From Amoebidium appalachense (taxonomy: Eukaryota; Ichthyosporea), in contig CAVNZM010000004.1 of the NCBI GenBank assembly GCA_963693365.1, positions 13,640,001 to 13,704,000 on the forward strand: a DNA stretch of 64,000 nt, read 5' to 3'. This document shows, one piece after another, positions 34,282-46,964 of this stretch. A model generated the notes under the pieces. The model made no database searches, had not been told where the DNA came from, and was given only the letters and a program-made list of their open reading frames with translations. Every line of letters begins with the position of its first letter. Within the stretch, counting starts at the first letter, position 1. The position numbers and the translations under genes were made by a program.

Positions 34282-34615
34282 CTCGGAGAGAGAGAGAGAG
34301 AGAGAGACTCTGAGAGAGAGAGAAAGAAAAAGAGAAAAAGGGAGAGAGGGGGGGAGAGCACAAAGAAGGAGAGCAAACACGAATACAAACAAAGCTAAGA
34401 CACATACATACTTCAAGACTCTAAGACTTGCTGTCCTACGTAGTGACGTATTCCAACACTCACTGGCCACCGGTGTGGGTGCTTTGCCATGGGCCCGGGC
34501 GGAAAGGGCGGACACTGACAACCCCTCACCCTCTGTGGAAGACTGGGCGGCACGAGTCTGCCTGCGACCACTGTCATCTTCACTTAATTCTCAGCAAGAC
34601 TTAGAAGTTGAGTTT
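32870..34615 (-). pseudogene. GC-rich protein-coding remnant split by a solo LTR
   Basis: On the minus strand, GC-rich frames with the codon bias of genuine coding sequence run from about 34600 to 34459 (EDDSGRRQTRAAQ ... APTPVASE). After the LTR they resume at 33490 (DPESSDTGSESS ... SSRRRTSRPR). At least two frameshifts follow, leading to a clear block with LADQASVTAAVNAVDW, LLDLLLAAS and VAVRRLLALQSADQS (33310-32880). I do not recognise the family. It could be the ORF of another retroelement or a dead host gene. It ends in the CA array. Confidence 0.5.
33496..34458 (-). mobile_element. Solo LTR (TGTTGG...CCAACA, 963 bp)
   Basis: Perfect 6-bp inverted ends TGTTGG/CCAACA are flanked by near-identical 5-bp direct repeats, ATCAC (33491-33495) and CTCAC (34459-34463), as expected for a copia-type LTR. 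A diverged copy lies at 42315-43379. It carries a G-run and (GA)n block at about 34192-34270. Orientation is inferred from a poly(A)-signal-like AATAAAAG near one end on the minus strand. Confidence 0.75.
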
Positions 34616-35355
34616 GGTATTTATTTATTAGTTGTTGTAGTTTGTTTCCTTTTCCTTTCTTCATTTCTTTCTTTCTTTTCCGTTTCCGTGTACACGACAT
34701 CTTAGATCTGTGTACGTATCGACATACTTAGCTCGCGCACACGTATTGTCGTTTGCGTCAAAATCTATATATGTCATCCAATCATATCTCGTTTGTATTT
34801 TCCCAAATATAGTAACTTACATTCCTTTCTCATTCCTTTCCCACGACGTAGCATTGTGCTATGTTCTTCAACTATTAGGAAAAATTATATTTAGACGTGT
34901 TATGATAAGAACATGTATAAATATATGTTATGAATTAATAGTTACATAAGTGGTTTCATTTTGTTAAATGTTTCCGTGCTTTTATTAGAAGTTTCTTTCA
35001 TTAGAGGATTGAGTTTTATATTCTATGTGTCGACAGACATTTTAATCGATATATTTTACACTCATAGTTTTCGTCCTTTTGATTGGTTTATCGTTTCACA
35101 TTCCCAAGTATAAAAGGGACCTCATCTTGAAATAAATCATAAGCAGTCGTATTCACTTCCTATGGTTCCAGAAATCGTTCCTCCTCTCCGGTTGTGTTTT
35201 TCCCGTGTGTCTTTGTGTTGTGTTTTACATAACACCCATCTGTGCTCTCTGCTTCTCCGTTTACCCACACAAAATAACAGGTTTACGGCCCCTTTGCACG
35301 CTAACACACAATCTCGCTACAACCGCGAAAATCTCTCAGTCTTACTGCTTCAATC
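34616..35355 (+). promoter_or_regulatory. AT-rich leader of the copia element, probably its 5' LTR
   Basis: ATTGG near 35082, TATAAAAG at 35109 and AATAAA at 35131 precede the copia start codon, the promoter and poly(A) layout of an LTR. The 3' LTR is missing, so its borders cannot be set by comparison. Confidence 0.5.
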
Positions 35356-38300
35356 ATGACTGACAAACCGTCGTATATCAACCTTCCCATATGGAATCCG
35401 TCCGAGAAACGAGACGAGAAACGTCTTAATTATTTCGAGTGGGAGCCACTCATTCACCGGTTCATTAGAACCACCATTGCCGAGAAATTCGTTGACGCTA
35501 TCAAGAGGCCACAGTGGGTTGACGGCGCTGAAGCCAACCAGTGGCTAGGCTACACCACCAAGGACTCCTACAAGAAAGCTTCCGACGTCCTCGACCAGAT
35601 CCTCAACCAGTCCGTCCACCCGACCGAGCTCTACGACTCCGGCCGGATGCAAGACGGTGTCCACGGTGGTGAAGTCTTCCACAACCTACGTATGGCGTAT
35701 GTAGCAGAGAAGGAGGCCCGAGTCACCCAGATTCAAGTCACCTTCGAGGAGCTTGAACTACGAGACTACCCCAACGTCACAGCATACCTCACCCGTCTCC
35801 AACGTCTGGCTACGACACTTGCCTGCCTCGACGAACCCGTCCAGCACAAGGATGTCGTACGTAAGTTCTTCCTCCACATCCGGAAGAACACAGCCCTGGT
35901 CTGCCCCGACATTGAACGTCTCTGCTCCGACTACTGGATGAACAACAAGGCCTACCCGTCCTTCAACATGCTCATCAGTGACATCCGAGGAGCTGAAATC
36001 CGTGCCGGCCTCATCGACGCAGGCACAGGTGCAACCGTCAACAACCGTCCCCTCCGTGCACTCCAGAGCAGAGTGCTTCCCCCCGGTGACCTCCGTAACC
36101 GTATTCCTCGACGTGAGCATACACCTCACCGTTCCCCGTCCCGTTCCCGTGATCCTCGTCCTCCCTCCAAGTCACCCGGCCCCCGTTCAACTTCCCCTTA
36201 CCACCGTGGTAACAGGGACAACCGTAACCGACAGCACAACACCAACAGTGTGAAGTGTTCCTACTGCCATGAGCCCCACCACATCACAGCATGCCCGGAG
36301 CCTGGCTGCACAGTTGCTCGTCGTGCCAAGCAGGAGAAAGGTGACAAGAGTGTGAAATTTGCACTCATCTCCTCCACCGGCACACCTGACAGTAACGACC
36401 CCGTCTGGGACAGTGCTTGTAATGCACACATCTGCCCCATCAAGGAGTATTTCTCCTCCCTTACCCCGTGTCCTCCCACCCCCATTCACGGCCTCGGCAC
36501 AGTCAATGCCAAACAACGTGGCATCATCAACATGACACTGCACTACAACGGCCACCCAACACCGTGCAGCATCAATGCTTACTACGTACCCGAGGCACCG
36601 TCTTTCCTCGTGTCTACCTCCATGGCATCAGCTGCCGGCCTCCTAGGTCATTGTGACGATACAGACAACCACCCGTCGTTCCTCTACAGCCGTAATGGTG
36701 ACATTATTACAGATCTCACCCCCCTCGACGGTCTCTACTACATCACTGACTATGTGATTGAGACTCCTAAACACCCGGGGGTCCAAGCCTACACAGCAAG
36801 GACTCAACCACCCGACGACCTCACCCTTTGGCACAACCGTCTCGGCCACCGTGCCCTCTCCACCGTCACCAGGATGGCCAAGGATGAGCTTGTCATCGGC
36901 ATGCCCCCCTCCCTCAAGTCACCCGACAACAGTGACTGCTTCGGCTGCATGTCTGGCAAGACCACCAAGGCCCCCTTTCCCGGCACCCGTTCCAAGTTCA
37001 CCATTCCCGGTGCTAAGTGGCACCTGGACTTCTTCGAAGCTCCCTGTGCTTCCTACGGAGGCTACAAGGTTGCTCTGGTGTGTGTTTGTGATGCCACCGG
37101 TTACACCACCGTGTTCCCCCTTTACAACCATGGTGAAACCCTCAGCCACATTCAGTCTCTCGTTGAAACCATCGAACGTCAGACACCTGAGATCGTCACC
37201 CATCTTCGGTTTGACTCCGGCTCTGAGTTCACCTCCAAGGACACCGAGGCCTACTGCAAGCAGAAAGGCATCATCATGGAGTTTGCCCCCGTCGACACAC
37301 CACAACACAATGGTGTTGTTGAACGGAAGATGAGAGAACTGCAAGAGACAGTCCGTTGCTTCCTCCATGCCGACAAGGACCAACCTCTCTCTCCCAAGTT
37401 GTGGGTTGCTGCTCTCAAGCATACAAGCTACATCATCAACGTCACACCGTCATCTGCTGCCAACGGCAACACTCCCTTCGAGGCCTTCCACGGCTTCAAA
37501 CCCGACGTCTCCCAGCTCCACGTGTTCGGCTCCCCTGCCTATGTGCATGTTCCCCGGTCAAAGAGGAACAAGCTGGCATCAACCGTCCGAGTCGGCACCT
37601 ACGTCGGCTGGGACCTACCCTCCAAGGCACACAAGATCCTCGACCATGCCAGCAACCAAATCAAGATCTGCCGTGATGTGATCTTCGACGAGTCGAAATT
37701 CACGGGCAGCACCAATCAGGTCTCCGTTCCCCCCAAACCCGATCTGCCGACATTGGACCCCCCCTCCGACGACGACGATGAAACTCCGTCTGTGGTCATC
37801 TCCCAACCGTCCTGGCACAACCAACCAGCCCCGGTTGAACCCGTGCCTCCCCCGAGCCCCCCTCCCACTGGCCAACAACCCTTGCTGCCGGCCCCCCCCG
37901 TTGCTGTGCATCAACCCGGCTACATGACTCCGGTTCGTCCTGGGTCCCCCACCTTCCACTCGGCCACGAGCAGCCCTGTGGACACCGATGCCCCCCTCAC
38001 CACCGGTCCTATTCCTGGCTTCCATGCCCCTATCCCGGCCTCCACCACCTACCCGGCCACCACCCCCCTCAAGGACCCCCCCAAGCCCAACCTTCGTCGG
38101 TCTACACGTCTCACCAAGACTCCAACGGCACTGGTCAGCATCGTAGCACCGACCATCAACATTGACCAGCTCCCCAAGGGCATTCAAAAGCTTTGCAACG
38201 GTCCCAACGGTGATGCCGTCATAGCTGCCCTCACCTCCGAGTACCAAGCCTTCATCACCAAGGATGTCTTCACCATTGTTGATCCCCCCCCTGGTGCCAA

Positions 38301-38607
38301 CATCATCAAGTTCAAGTGGATTGTGACTGAGAAAGTCCTCAACTCAGCCGGTGACACCAAGATCAAAGCTCGTGGTGTTGCAAAGGGCTTCACTCAAGTC
38401 TACGGTGTTGACTACGGTGACACCTCTTCCCCCGTGGTGATGTCCTCCTCCGTCCGTGCCCTCCTTGCCATCGGCTACCTCGGTAGATTCAGTGCCAACC
38501 CCACCAAACTTGCATGGGAATGGGAATACAGATACCTGATACGGCTGACATACTATGCAATCATAAAGTCCGGGCCCCGCTCAAAATCTAATACCAAGAT
38601 CACCTAG
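35356..38607 (+). mobile_element. Ty1/copia retrotransposon gag-pol, truncated in reverse transcriptase
   Basis: One 1083-codon frame in copia order. A gag region (residues 1-300) leads to a zinc knuckle-like CSYCHEPHHITAC near residue 301. Next is a protease motif DSACNAH (copia proteases usually have DSG, so Gly is replaced by Ala) near 352. The integrase HHCC finger is HNRLGH...CFGC near 492-535. The integrase core has Asp in WHLDFF, Asp in RFDSGSEF and Glu in GVVERK with exactly 35 residues between the last two. A Pro-rich linker follows, then the start of reverse transcriptase (FKWIVTEKVL, KARGVAKGFTQ). After RALLAIG (about 38480) the sequence changes character, and the catalytic YxDD, RNase H and 3' LTR are absent. 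The element cannot be autonomous. Codon use is GC-rich, like the host genes. Confidence 0.95.
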
Positions 38608-38756
38608 ATCACATACTGTATAGACTAACACGTGGCACTCCTACGGGATATAAATAGCCTAGATAACCACGGCCACCGATAATACAGAATTTGCTGACTA
38701 CGTGGCTACCAAAATGCTCAGGCTCCTGCAAAGAAAATACGATTACAAACTACTAA

Positions 38757-39985
38757 TACTCACGGATACGGAGGAGACTCGACTCAAATAATCATACACC
38801 CTAGAAAAATCGTTAAACATACGGTGGTTTAATAGATAGTCAATAGAAGTAATATCAGGATTATCTAAATAAGCTAGTCTGCGAATTTCGTTGAACTGAA
38901 GAATCTGAGATAAATAAGTACATTTATCTAGATGTTTGCGAGAAAAAGGTTCTGCACAAAAGTGACACAAACATTTATGGAAACTAAGGTTCCAACGCCA
39001 AAATAAACATTTCCAAGCAATATCACAAGAAGGGGTTAGAATTGCAAAATCGGCAAGTGTGGTAGGTTTACAAGAGGAAGGATGAATGTAAGTAGCTAAT
39101 TTACATAACGATTGACAATATAGAGAAAATAGACGAGTCTCTAATATAAAAAGAAGCACAGGCTCAAGAGTCCTACCATGATACTCTTTATCACAACAAC
39201 TCGGATGAAGCAAAGGATATTGTCAATGAGTATGAAACCAAGTAACAAGTAACATACTGCTGATAAATAGGGGAAGAGAAAAATAAAGGAGACAAATGTT
39301 TAAAAGGATATCTCTGAATGGGAGATAGATTGGGTACAGGACATTTCGCACGAACATTAGAACTTCATGGGAACAGGGTCTAAAGAAGGAAAGAATTGCA
39401 ACAAAGGATGATAAGAAGGAAGCCTAACCAAATGAAAACAAAAGCGAAGGCCTAACTCATTCATACACTGACTCGCCGGAGGGAGACCAAAAACACTCAG
39501 CAAAGGAGCCGCCAGAGGATGCCTACGCAAGGTCCGAGAGATGAACTGGATGAATTCACGCTGAAAGGAATCGAATTCCCGAAGCGCCGCGCGCTGTTGC
39601 CGTGGAGGGGCACACAAGAGTAACGGGAGGCCATATTCGAAACATGGACGAAGAAAAACTTTATAAAGAGTGAGCAGATTAGCAGGATGGACATCAGAAA
39701 TATTTGGCAATGCGAAAATTCCTTGATAAATGTGTAAACGACCACGCGCACGGGAAAGGTGCGAAGTCAAAAGGCGCTCAAAGCAAATACCCTTAGAGGT
39801 GAAAGGAACACCTAAATAGTCATAGGAGGACACAACTGGGATAGGTTGATTGTTCAAAGGTAGTGTGCATGGGGAGAAAAGGTGCCGCATTCATCTATCC
39901 CAATTTTCATGAAATTTCGGAAACACCTATCATCTACTCGAGAAATCTGTATTATGGTAGTCATAATAGAAGGATCATGAGTGTG
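38757..39985 (-). mobile_element. LINE copy A, reverse transcriptase thumb and C-terminal finger
   Basis: Minus-strand frames encode SYDYLGVPFTSKG ... RARGRLHIYQGIF ... LYKVFLRPCFEYGLPLL, the region after the palm domain of non-LTR reverse transcriptases, then a C-terminal CHFCAEPFSRKHLDKC finger. The frame is broken near 39357-39213. It is 5' truncated and abuts the 3' end of copy B at about 39985, and its own poly(A) end is missing. Confidence 0.82.
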
Positions 39986-39987
39986 AA

Positions 39988-42314
39988 TTTATATTTTTTA
40001 TACTGACGTTATTGATATGCTCATGAAAAGAGAAGCAATCCGGAGATATCACAGACTCTCGGATATTTCAGAGAAGAAGATACAAAAACCCCTACTCACG
40101 GATATGGAGGAGATACTATAGTAACGACTCAAATAATCATACACCCTAGAAAACCCGTGAAACATACGGTGGTTTAACAGATAGTCAATAGAAGTAATAT
40201 CAGGATCATAGTATCTAAATAAGCTAGTCTTCGGATTTCTAACGGAAGAATCTGAGATAAATAAATACATTTATCGAGATGTTTGCGAGAAAAAGGTTCT
40301 GCACAAAAGTGACACAAACATCACTGCATTCAACTATAACACAATTTGAAAAGTATAGTCTAAGTATATCTCGATATACTTAGACTATACTTTTTGATAT
40401 GGTCAGTTAAAGTTTACTGTACCGCTGTTTCAAGGCTTGTTTAGCCTATGATATAAAAAGTATATCGCGAACAGCCGACTTGATCTTGGTGCGCTTTCGA
40501 TGCGTTCACATCCAATCAAATTCGATTTGGCTAAAATACTTCCAAAGTATATCTTTTGGCCTTTTTTTTATATGATCGATATACTTAAGGTCTATGTCAG
40601 GGTTTCTCGATTATGACGTAGTTATGACGTAATTTACAATAAACGTCACGGTGATGTCATTGATGATGTCACGAATTTGAGAATGACGTCACCGGCCCGG
40701 ATACGTCATGGTGGCTCACGGGCAGCCGAAGCCGATAAAACTGAGCGCACTGATTGGTAATTGCCATATAGTATGAAATGTTCGTTTTAGGAAAGTCCGG
40801 ACATGGATAAAAAAATACGTAATAATCGAGAAACCCCGACATAGTCGTTAAGTATATCGATTTTGAAATGATCTTTTTCGCGATCTTACCAGATTTGGCA
40901 GGTCGGTGATAGTATACTTATACTATACTTTTCTAAATGTATTATAGTAAAATGTGTCTATTGATGGACATTAAGGTTACAATGCCAAAATAAACATTTC
41001 CAAGCAATATCACAAGAAGGGATTAGAATTGCAAAATCGGCAAGTGTGGTAGGTTTACGAGAGGAAGGATGAATGTAAGTAGCTATTTTACATAACGATT
41101 GTAGAGAAAACTAGTAGACGAGACTCAGCTTTAATATAAAAAGAAGCACAGGCTCAAGAGTCCTACCATGATACTCTTTATCACAACGATGAAGCAAAGG
41201 ATGATATCGAGTATGAAACCAAGTAACATTCTGCTGATAAATAGGGGAAGAGAAATAAAGGAGACAAATATTTAAAAGGATATCTCTGAATGGGAGATAG
41301 ATTGGGTAGTACACTGACATTTCACACGAGCATTAGAAATGGGAACTGAGGATCTAAAAAGGAAAGAATTGCAACAAAGGATGAAGGATGGTAAGAAGGA
41401 AGCCTAACCAAATGAAAACAAAAGCGAAGGCCTGAACTCATTCATACGCTGACTCACTGGAGGGAGACCAAAAACACTCAGCAAAGGAGCCGCCAGAGGA
41501 TGCCTACGTGAGGTCCGAGAGATGAACTGGATGAATTCACGCTGAAAGGAATCGAATTCCCGAAGCGCCGCGCGCTGTTGCCGTCACAGGGGCACACAAG
41601 AGTAACAGGAGGCCATATTCGAAACATGGACGAAGAAAACTTTATAAAGAGTGAGCAGATTAGCAGGATCATGGACATTAGAAATATTTGCGAATATTCC
41701 TTGATAGATATGTAAGCGGCCACGCGCGCGGGAAATGCGCGAAGTCAAAAGGCGTTCAAAGCAAATACCGTTAGGGGTGAAGGGAATACCTAAATACTAG
41801 TCATAGGTGGATACGACAGGGATAGGTTGCCTTGTTCAAAGTGTAGTGTGCATGGGGAGAAAGGGTGCCGCATTTACTAAGTATCTATCCCAATTTTCAT
41901 GAAATTTCGGAAACACCAATCATCTACTCGAGAAAGCATGGTAGTCATAATAGAACTAGGATCATGAGTGACTAAAACAATATTGTCAACGAAAAAAAGG
42001 CCGGAAACACAAGAGTCACCTGCAACTGGAAATTGTTGAATTTCTACCGCTAAGTCGTCAATAAAGACATCAAAAAGGAGGGGACTCAAAAGTGAGCCCT
42101 GTAAATTTAAAGCCTTCGAGTTGTATACGACTGAATCCGTTACTCAGTACCCCATTCACAACAGCAGCCCCATGGGTGCGGTCAAATAACGCCTGAAGTA
42201 GTCGACCAAAGGGAAGTGGGAGCCCTTGTTGTTTTGTACGGGTCTAAGGGAGCAGAGTGCACAGAGGTGTCATGCCAAAACACGACTAACACATTAATGA
42301 GAGGGCAATCGGAG
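39988..42314 (-). mobile_element. LINE copy B with degenerate catalytic site, interrupted by a MITE
   Basis: The 3' end (AATAACGTCAG in place of AATAAAGTCA, plus strand near 40003-40015) and finger region at 40080-40318 match copies A and C. After a 0.65-kb insertion the element resumes at 40967 and continues to 42314. The palm motif reads GLFFVDNIVLV (near 41975), where active enzymes have FADD, so one catalytic Asp is lost. Upstream SPLLFDVFIDDL is typical. Several frameshifts are present. It is cut on its 5' side by the LTR at 42315. Confidence 0.8.
40320..40966. mobile_element. MITE-like element nested in LINE copy B, with an inner inverted-repeat element
   Basis: The outer arms share ACTATAA, then AAAAGTATAGT and TAAGTATA, at about 40336-40372 and, inverted, 40918-40955. 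Inner arms of about 45 bp (CGATATACTTAA, CTATGTC, GGGTTTCTCGATTAT) sit at about 40575-40625 and 40820-40866. The inner part has six or more TGACGT/ACGTCA-type sites. No coding capacity. Confidence 0.7.
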
Positions 42315-43379
<1,065 letters not shown>

Positions 43380-43439
43380 GCCCTCGAGTCGCCAACTTAT
43401 GCCAAAGCAAATTCGTCGGAACTCTGTCGATTTTTTATT

Positions 43440-43600
43440 TATTTTAAATAATGACTTTATTGATGTACTCAAGGAAAAGAGATATCTCAGATATCTCAGA
43501 GAGACGACTGGCGAGCACAGATGCATGTGGAATTAGCATCGCAGATAATACAGAGAATACTCAAAACTTTCTATATCATGAATATACTCACGTACTTGAA
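43440..43600 (-). mobile_element. LINE 3'-end fragment
   Basis: TGACTTTATTGATGTACTC and a following ATCTCAGATATCTCAGAGAG at 43452-43503 match the 3' ends at 31250, 44380 and 45670. No coding part is recognised upstream (minus). Confidence 0.5.
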
Positions 43601-44370
43601 CAAACCTAAGAATTGTGAGCTCAGTATGAAGACCATACACAAATTTGTGAAACCGATAGTATGAGCACTGAACTTTCCAGCTGCCTGCCAGTGCCTGCCG
43701 GTTACAGGACCCTAATCTAATATCAATAGAGCCACCAACCGTTTTTAGTGGATTGATTGAATTTCAATTTTTTTTAATGATGGATTTTTTTTCGATCGGG
43801 CCCCCAGACAGGGCAAAGAATGGATATATAGTACAGTTGCCATAGACAACGAGATAGTCGCTGAGATAACCTCACCAGATATCCAACGATATATAACAAA
43901 AACGAGAATTCTACGGTAAGACTACCAAAGCTGCACGTATAAACTCAAGTACGGGGGTCTACAAATGTCAAAAGGGGGGGGGGGGGGGGGGGGATTGTGC
44001 CGTTTATTATCGACATGTCAGGCTTGACACGGAGGTCTTGATAAGATGCCGCCACCAAGGCCAACAGGCGAGTACTCCGTGACCCAACGGGTTACATCAT
44101 ATGCCGGGATAACATGCTAATCTACAGTTTTTTCTGTACAGGTGATACTAAGGGAAACCCGGGCTTCACACTATCAACTGTACTCCCAGTCACTCCAATT
44201 TTGGAGTCTGGTGCAGGCGCATGGGCCCGCAATTTTTCTTCAGTTCAAAATAAAGTTGAAGTCTCTAGAAAATACTTTTCCCTCATTTACGTAATAAGTG
44301 CACATATATACTATTAGTAACTACTTTCAGCTTGCGCCGACTGTCCCAGATTCGTCATAAAATTTCCTAT
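43601..44370. other. Spacer, nothing recognised
   Basis: Contains a short G-run (43976-43994). No supported gene. Confidence 0.5.
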
Positions 44371-44374
44371 TTTT

Positions 44375-45655
44375 CATGACTTTATTGATATGCTCAGCAA
44401 AAGAGAGGCAATATACACAGATATCTCGGTGAAGAATATACGACTGTCCTTACTCTCGGATACGGAGGAGATAACGACTGAGATATTATGTGGCACCCTA
44501 GAAAACTCATTAAACATACGGTGATTTAAGATATAGTCAATAGACGTAATATCAGGTTTATCTAAATAAGCCAGTCTTCTAACTTCTACGAATAATCTGG
44601 AGATAAATAAATACATCTATCTAGATGTTTACGAGAAAATGGTTCTGCACAAAAGTGACACAAACACTTATGGAAACAAAGGTTACAACGCCAAAACAAA
44701 CATTTCCAAGCAACTTCACAAGAAGGGGCTAGGATTGCAAAAATCAGTTAGAGTGGTAGGTTTACGAGAGGAAGAATGAATATAGGTAGCCAATTTACAC
44801 AACGATTGTAAAGAAAATAGACGAGTTTCTAAAATATAAAGAAGGTGGCACAGGCTCAAGAGGCCTACCATGACTCCTTTATCACTACGCTGCCATGCGG
44901 AAGTTAAAGGATATTGAGTACTATTAAACCAAGTAACATGATACTGCTGATAAACAGTTAAAGAGAAAAATAAAGGAGACAAATATTTAAAAGGATATCT
45001 CGGAATGGGAGATAGATTGGGGATAGGATCCGGACATACGAACATTAGAAACGGGAACAGGTGCTAAAGAAGGAAATAATTGCAACAAAGGATGATACGG
45101 AGGAAGCCTAGCCAAATGAAAACAAAAGCGAAGCCCTAATTCACTCATACGCTGGTGTGCCGGAGGAAGACCAAAAACACTTAACAAAGGTGTCACCAAA
45201 GGACGCCGACGTGACGTTCGAGAAAGAAACTGGATAAATTCACGCTGGAAGGAATCGAATTCCCGAAGAGCCGCACGTTCAAGTTGTTGCCGAGTAGAGG
45301 GGCACACAAAAGTAACGGGAGGCCATATTCGAAACATGGACGAAGGAAAACTTTATAAAGAGTGAGCAGATTGGCAGGATGTATATCAGAAAGATTTGCG
45401 AATATTCCTTGATAGATATGTAAGCGGCCACGCGCGCGGGAAATGCGCGAAGTCAAAAGGCGTTCAAAGCAAGTACCGTTAGGGGTGAAGGGAATACCTA
45501 AATAGTCCGAGGTGGATACGGCAGGGATAGGTTGATTGTTCAGTGTGTAGTGTGCATTGGGGGAAAATGTGCCACATAGTATTTGTCCAAATCTATCCCA
45601 ATAATCATGAAATTTTGGAAACACCAATCGTCGACTCGAGAAAGCATGAATTTTC
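44375..45655 (-). mobile_element. LINE copy C
   Basis: The 3' end (AATAAAGTCATG, plus 44378-44390), finger region and thumb region (YLGIPFTPNG, RARGRLHIYQGIF, LYKVFLRPCFEYGLPLL) match copy A. Frames are broken several times. Its 5' edge abuts a further LINE 3' end at 45657. Confidence 0.8.
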
Positions 45656-45656
45656 T

Positions 45657-45770
45657 TTTTTTTTTTTTTTATGACTTTATTTATATGCTCAGCAAAATAG
45701 AGGCAATCGAGATATCACAGATATCTCGGTGAAGAAGATACAAAAACTGTCCTTACTCTCGGATACCATG
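45657..45770 (-). mobile_element. LINE 3'-end fragment D with poly(A)
   Basis: A plus-strand T-run (45657-45670), then ATGACTTTATTTATATGCTC and a match to the copy C tail through CTTACTCTCGGATAC, after which homology stops: a very short 5'-truncated insertion. Confidence 0.6.
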
Positions 45771-46324
45771 AAATTTCTAAATTTGGAGACTGAGTTTGGA
45801 TTTCCTGATCCCATAACTACAGCCTAACTTACAGACGTAACATTAAAGGGAAAAAAGAGAGAAAAGTGAAGGTATTCGAACTGTACTTGGGCAAGTTGTG
45901 TGCCCGCAGGTGACCGTCACAGGAGGCGTGCCAACTGTAGAGACAGATCCCGTACGGATACCATATACGACACCCCCATGGTAGGAGTTTTTTGGGGATC
46001 TCGCCACAGCCTGTGACAGTCACGACTGGGAAGGAACAACCCTATGGACGAACTACCCTTAGAAAGAAACACCCCCCCCCCCCCCCCCCCCCCCTCCCCA
46101 GGGGCAGCTACCACCACGGCACCACATTGATATCGAGTGTCCTCGCCCGGCTTTCCGTCTCAAATTTTGTTGGCCCGTGAGGCCTCAGGCCTAATTTTAG
46201 CTACCATATTTGTGATCCATGTGTTGGCCTGTGTACATACGTACATGCAGGCTTGTATACCTCAGTTCTCAGCTGGCCATGGTGTCCTGCAATCAACGCG
46301 TGGGACGAACGAATTGAATTGTAT

Positions 46325-46470
46325 ATGACCAATCGCATGTAGCTTCGCACTTGGCGATAAGCCGTTCTTAGAATTCGTCCAATGAATCTGCGCTGCATCC
46401 TTGTCTGGCTTTGCCAGGGAGAGATCGCACATCGATCACCTAATCGAAAGAATATTGGACCAATCGCAAA
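46325..46470. promoter_or_regulatory. CCAAT-box cluster upstream of the OSR1-type kinase
   Basis: GACCAATCGCA at 46327, TCCAATGAA at 46378 and GGACCAATCGCAA at 46457, about 0.5-0.6 kb before the kinase start codon. No other promoter lies nearer that I can recognise. Confidence 0.45.
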
Positions 46471-46964
46471 TAAATTTCTCTTTATCCCTTTCAAAAGTTA
46501 ACGCTCCGGTTCCCCTCGGCACCCCCACTAAGTTTACTCTGTCACAACCGCAAAAAGGCGGAAAATCGATTCCAGCCTCTTACTTTGTGGCCGCTTGCAA
46601 CTTTCTTTGACATAGGCACACGGCTAGAAGGGACTTGAAGGCGAGAGAACAAGTGGATAAGGGAGTCAAAAGTTATATATTTGCGCCACCACTTACGGCT
46701 AGTAGGCTGCTGTGTAGTCGGCCGTCGTGTTTTTGCGTTGTAGGCTGCTTCTCAGTGTCATTGCAGGCCCACTAGAGGAAGAAAGAAGCCTGAGAGAGCG
46801 AGCGCAGAAACTTCCCTTAGCTGTCAAGACTAGCTCAGCCCACTCACACGTCAGCACCCACACGATGGTATTATAGTCTCCTAGAAAGAACTCCAAGAGA
46901 TTTGTCGGACTTATAGGTCACGGCGAGCCATCCTTGTTTATTTCGTTCCTCAGACACGCACACC

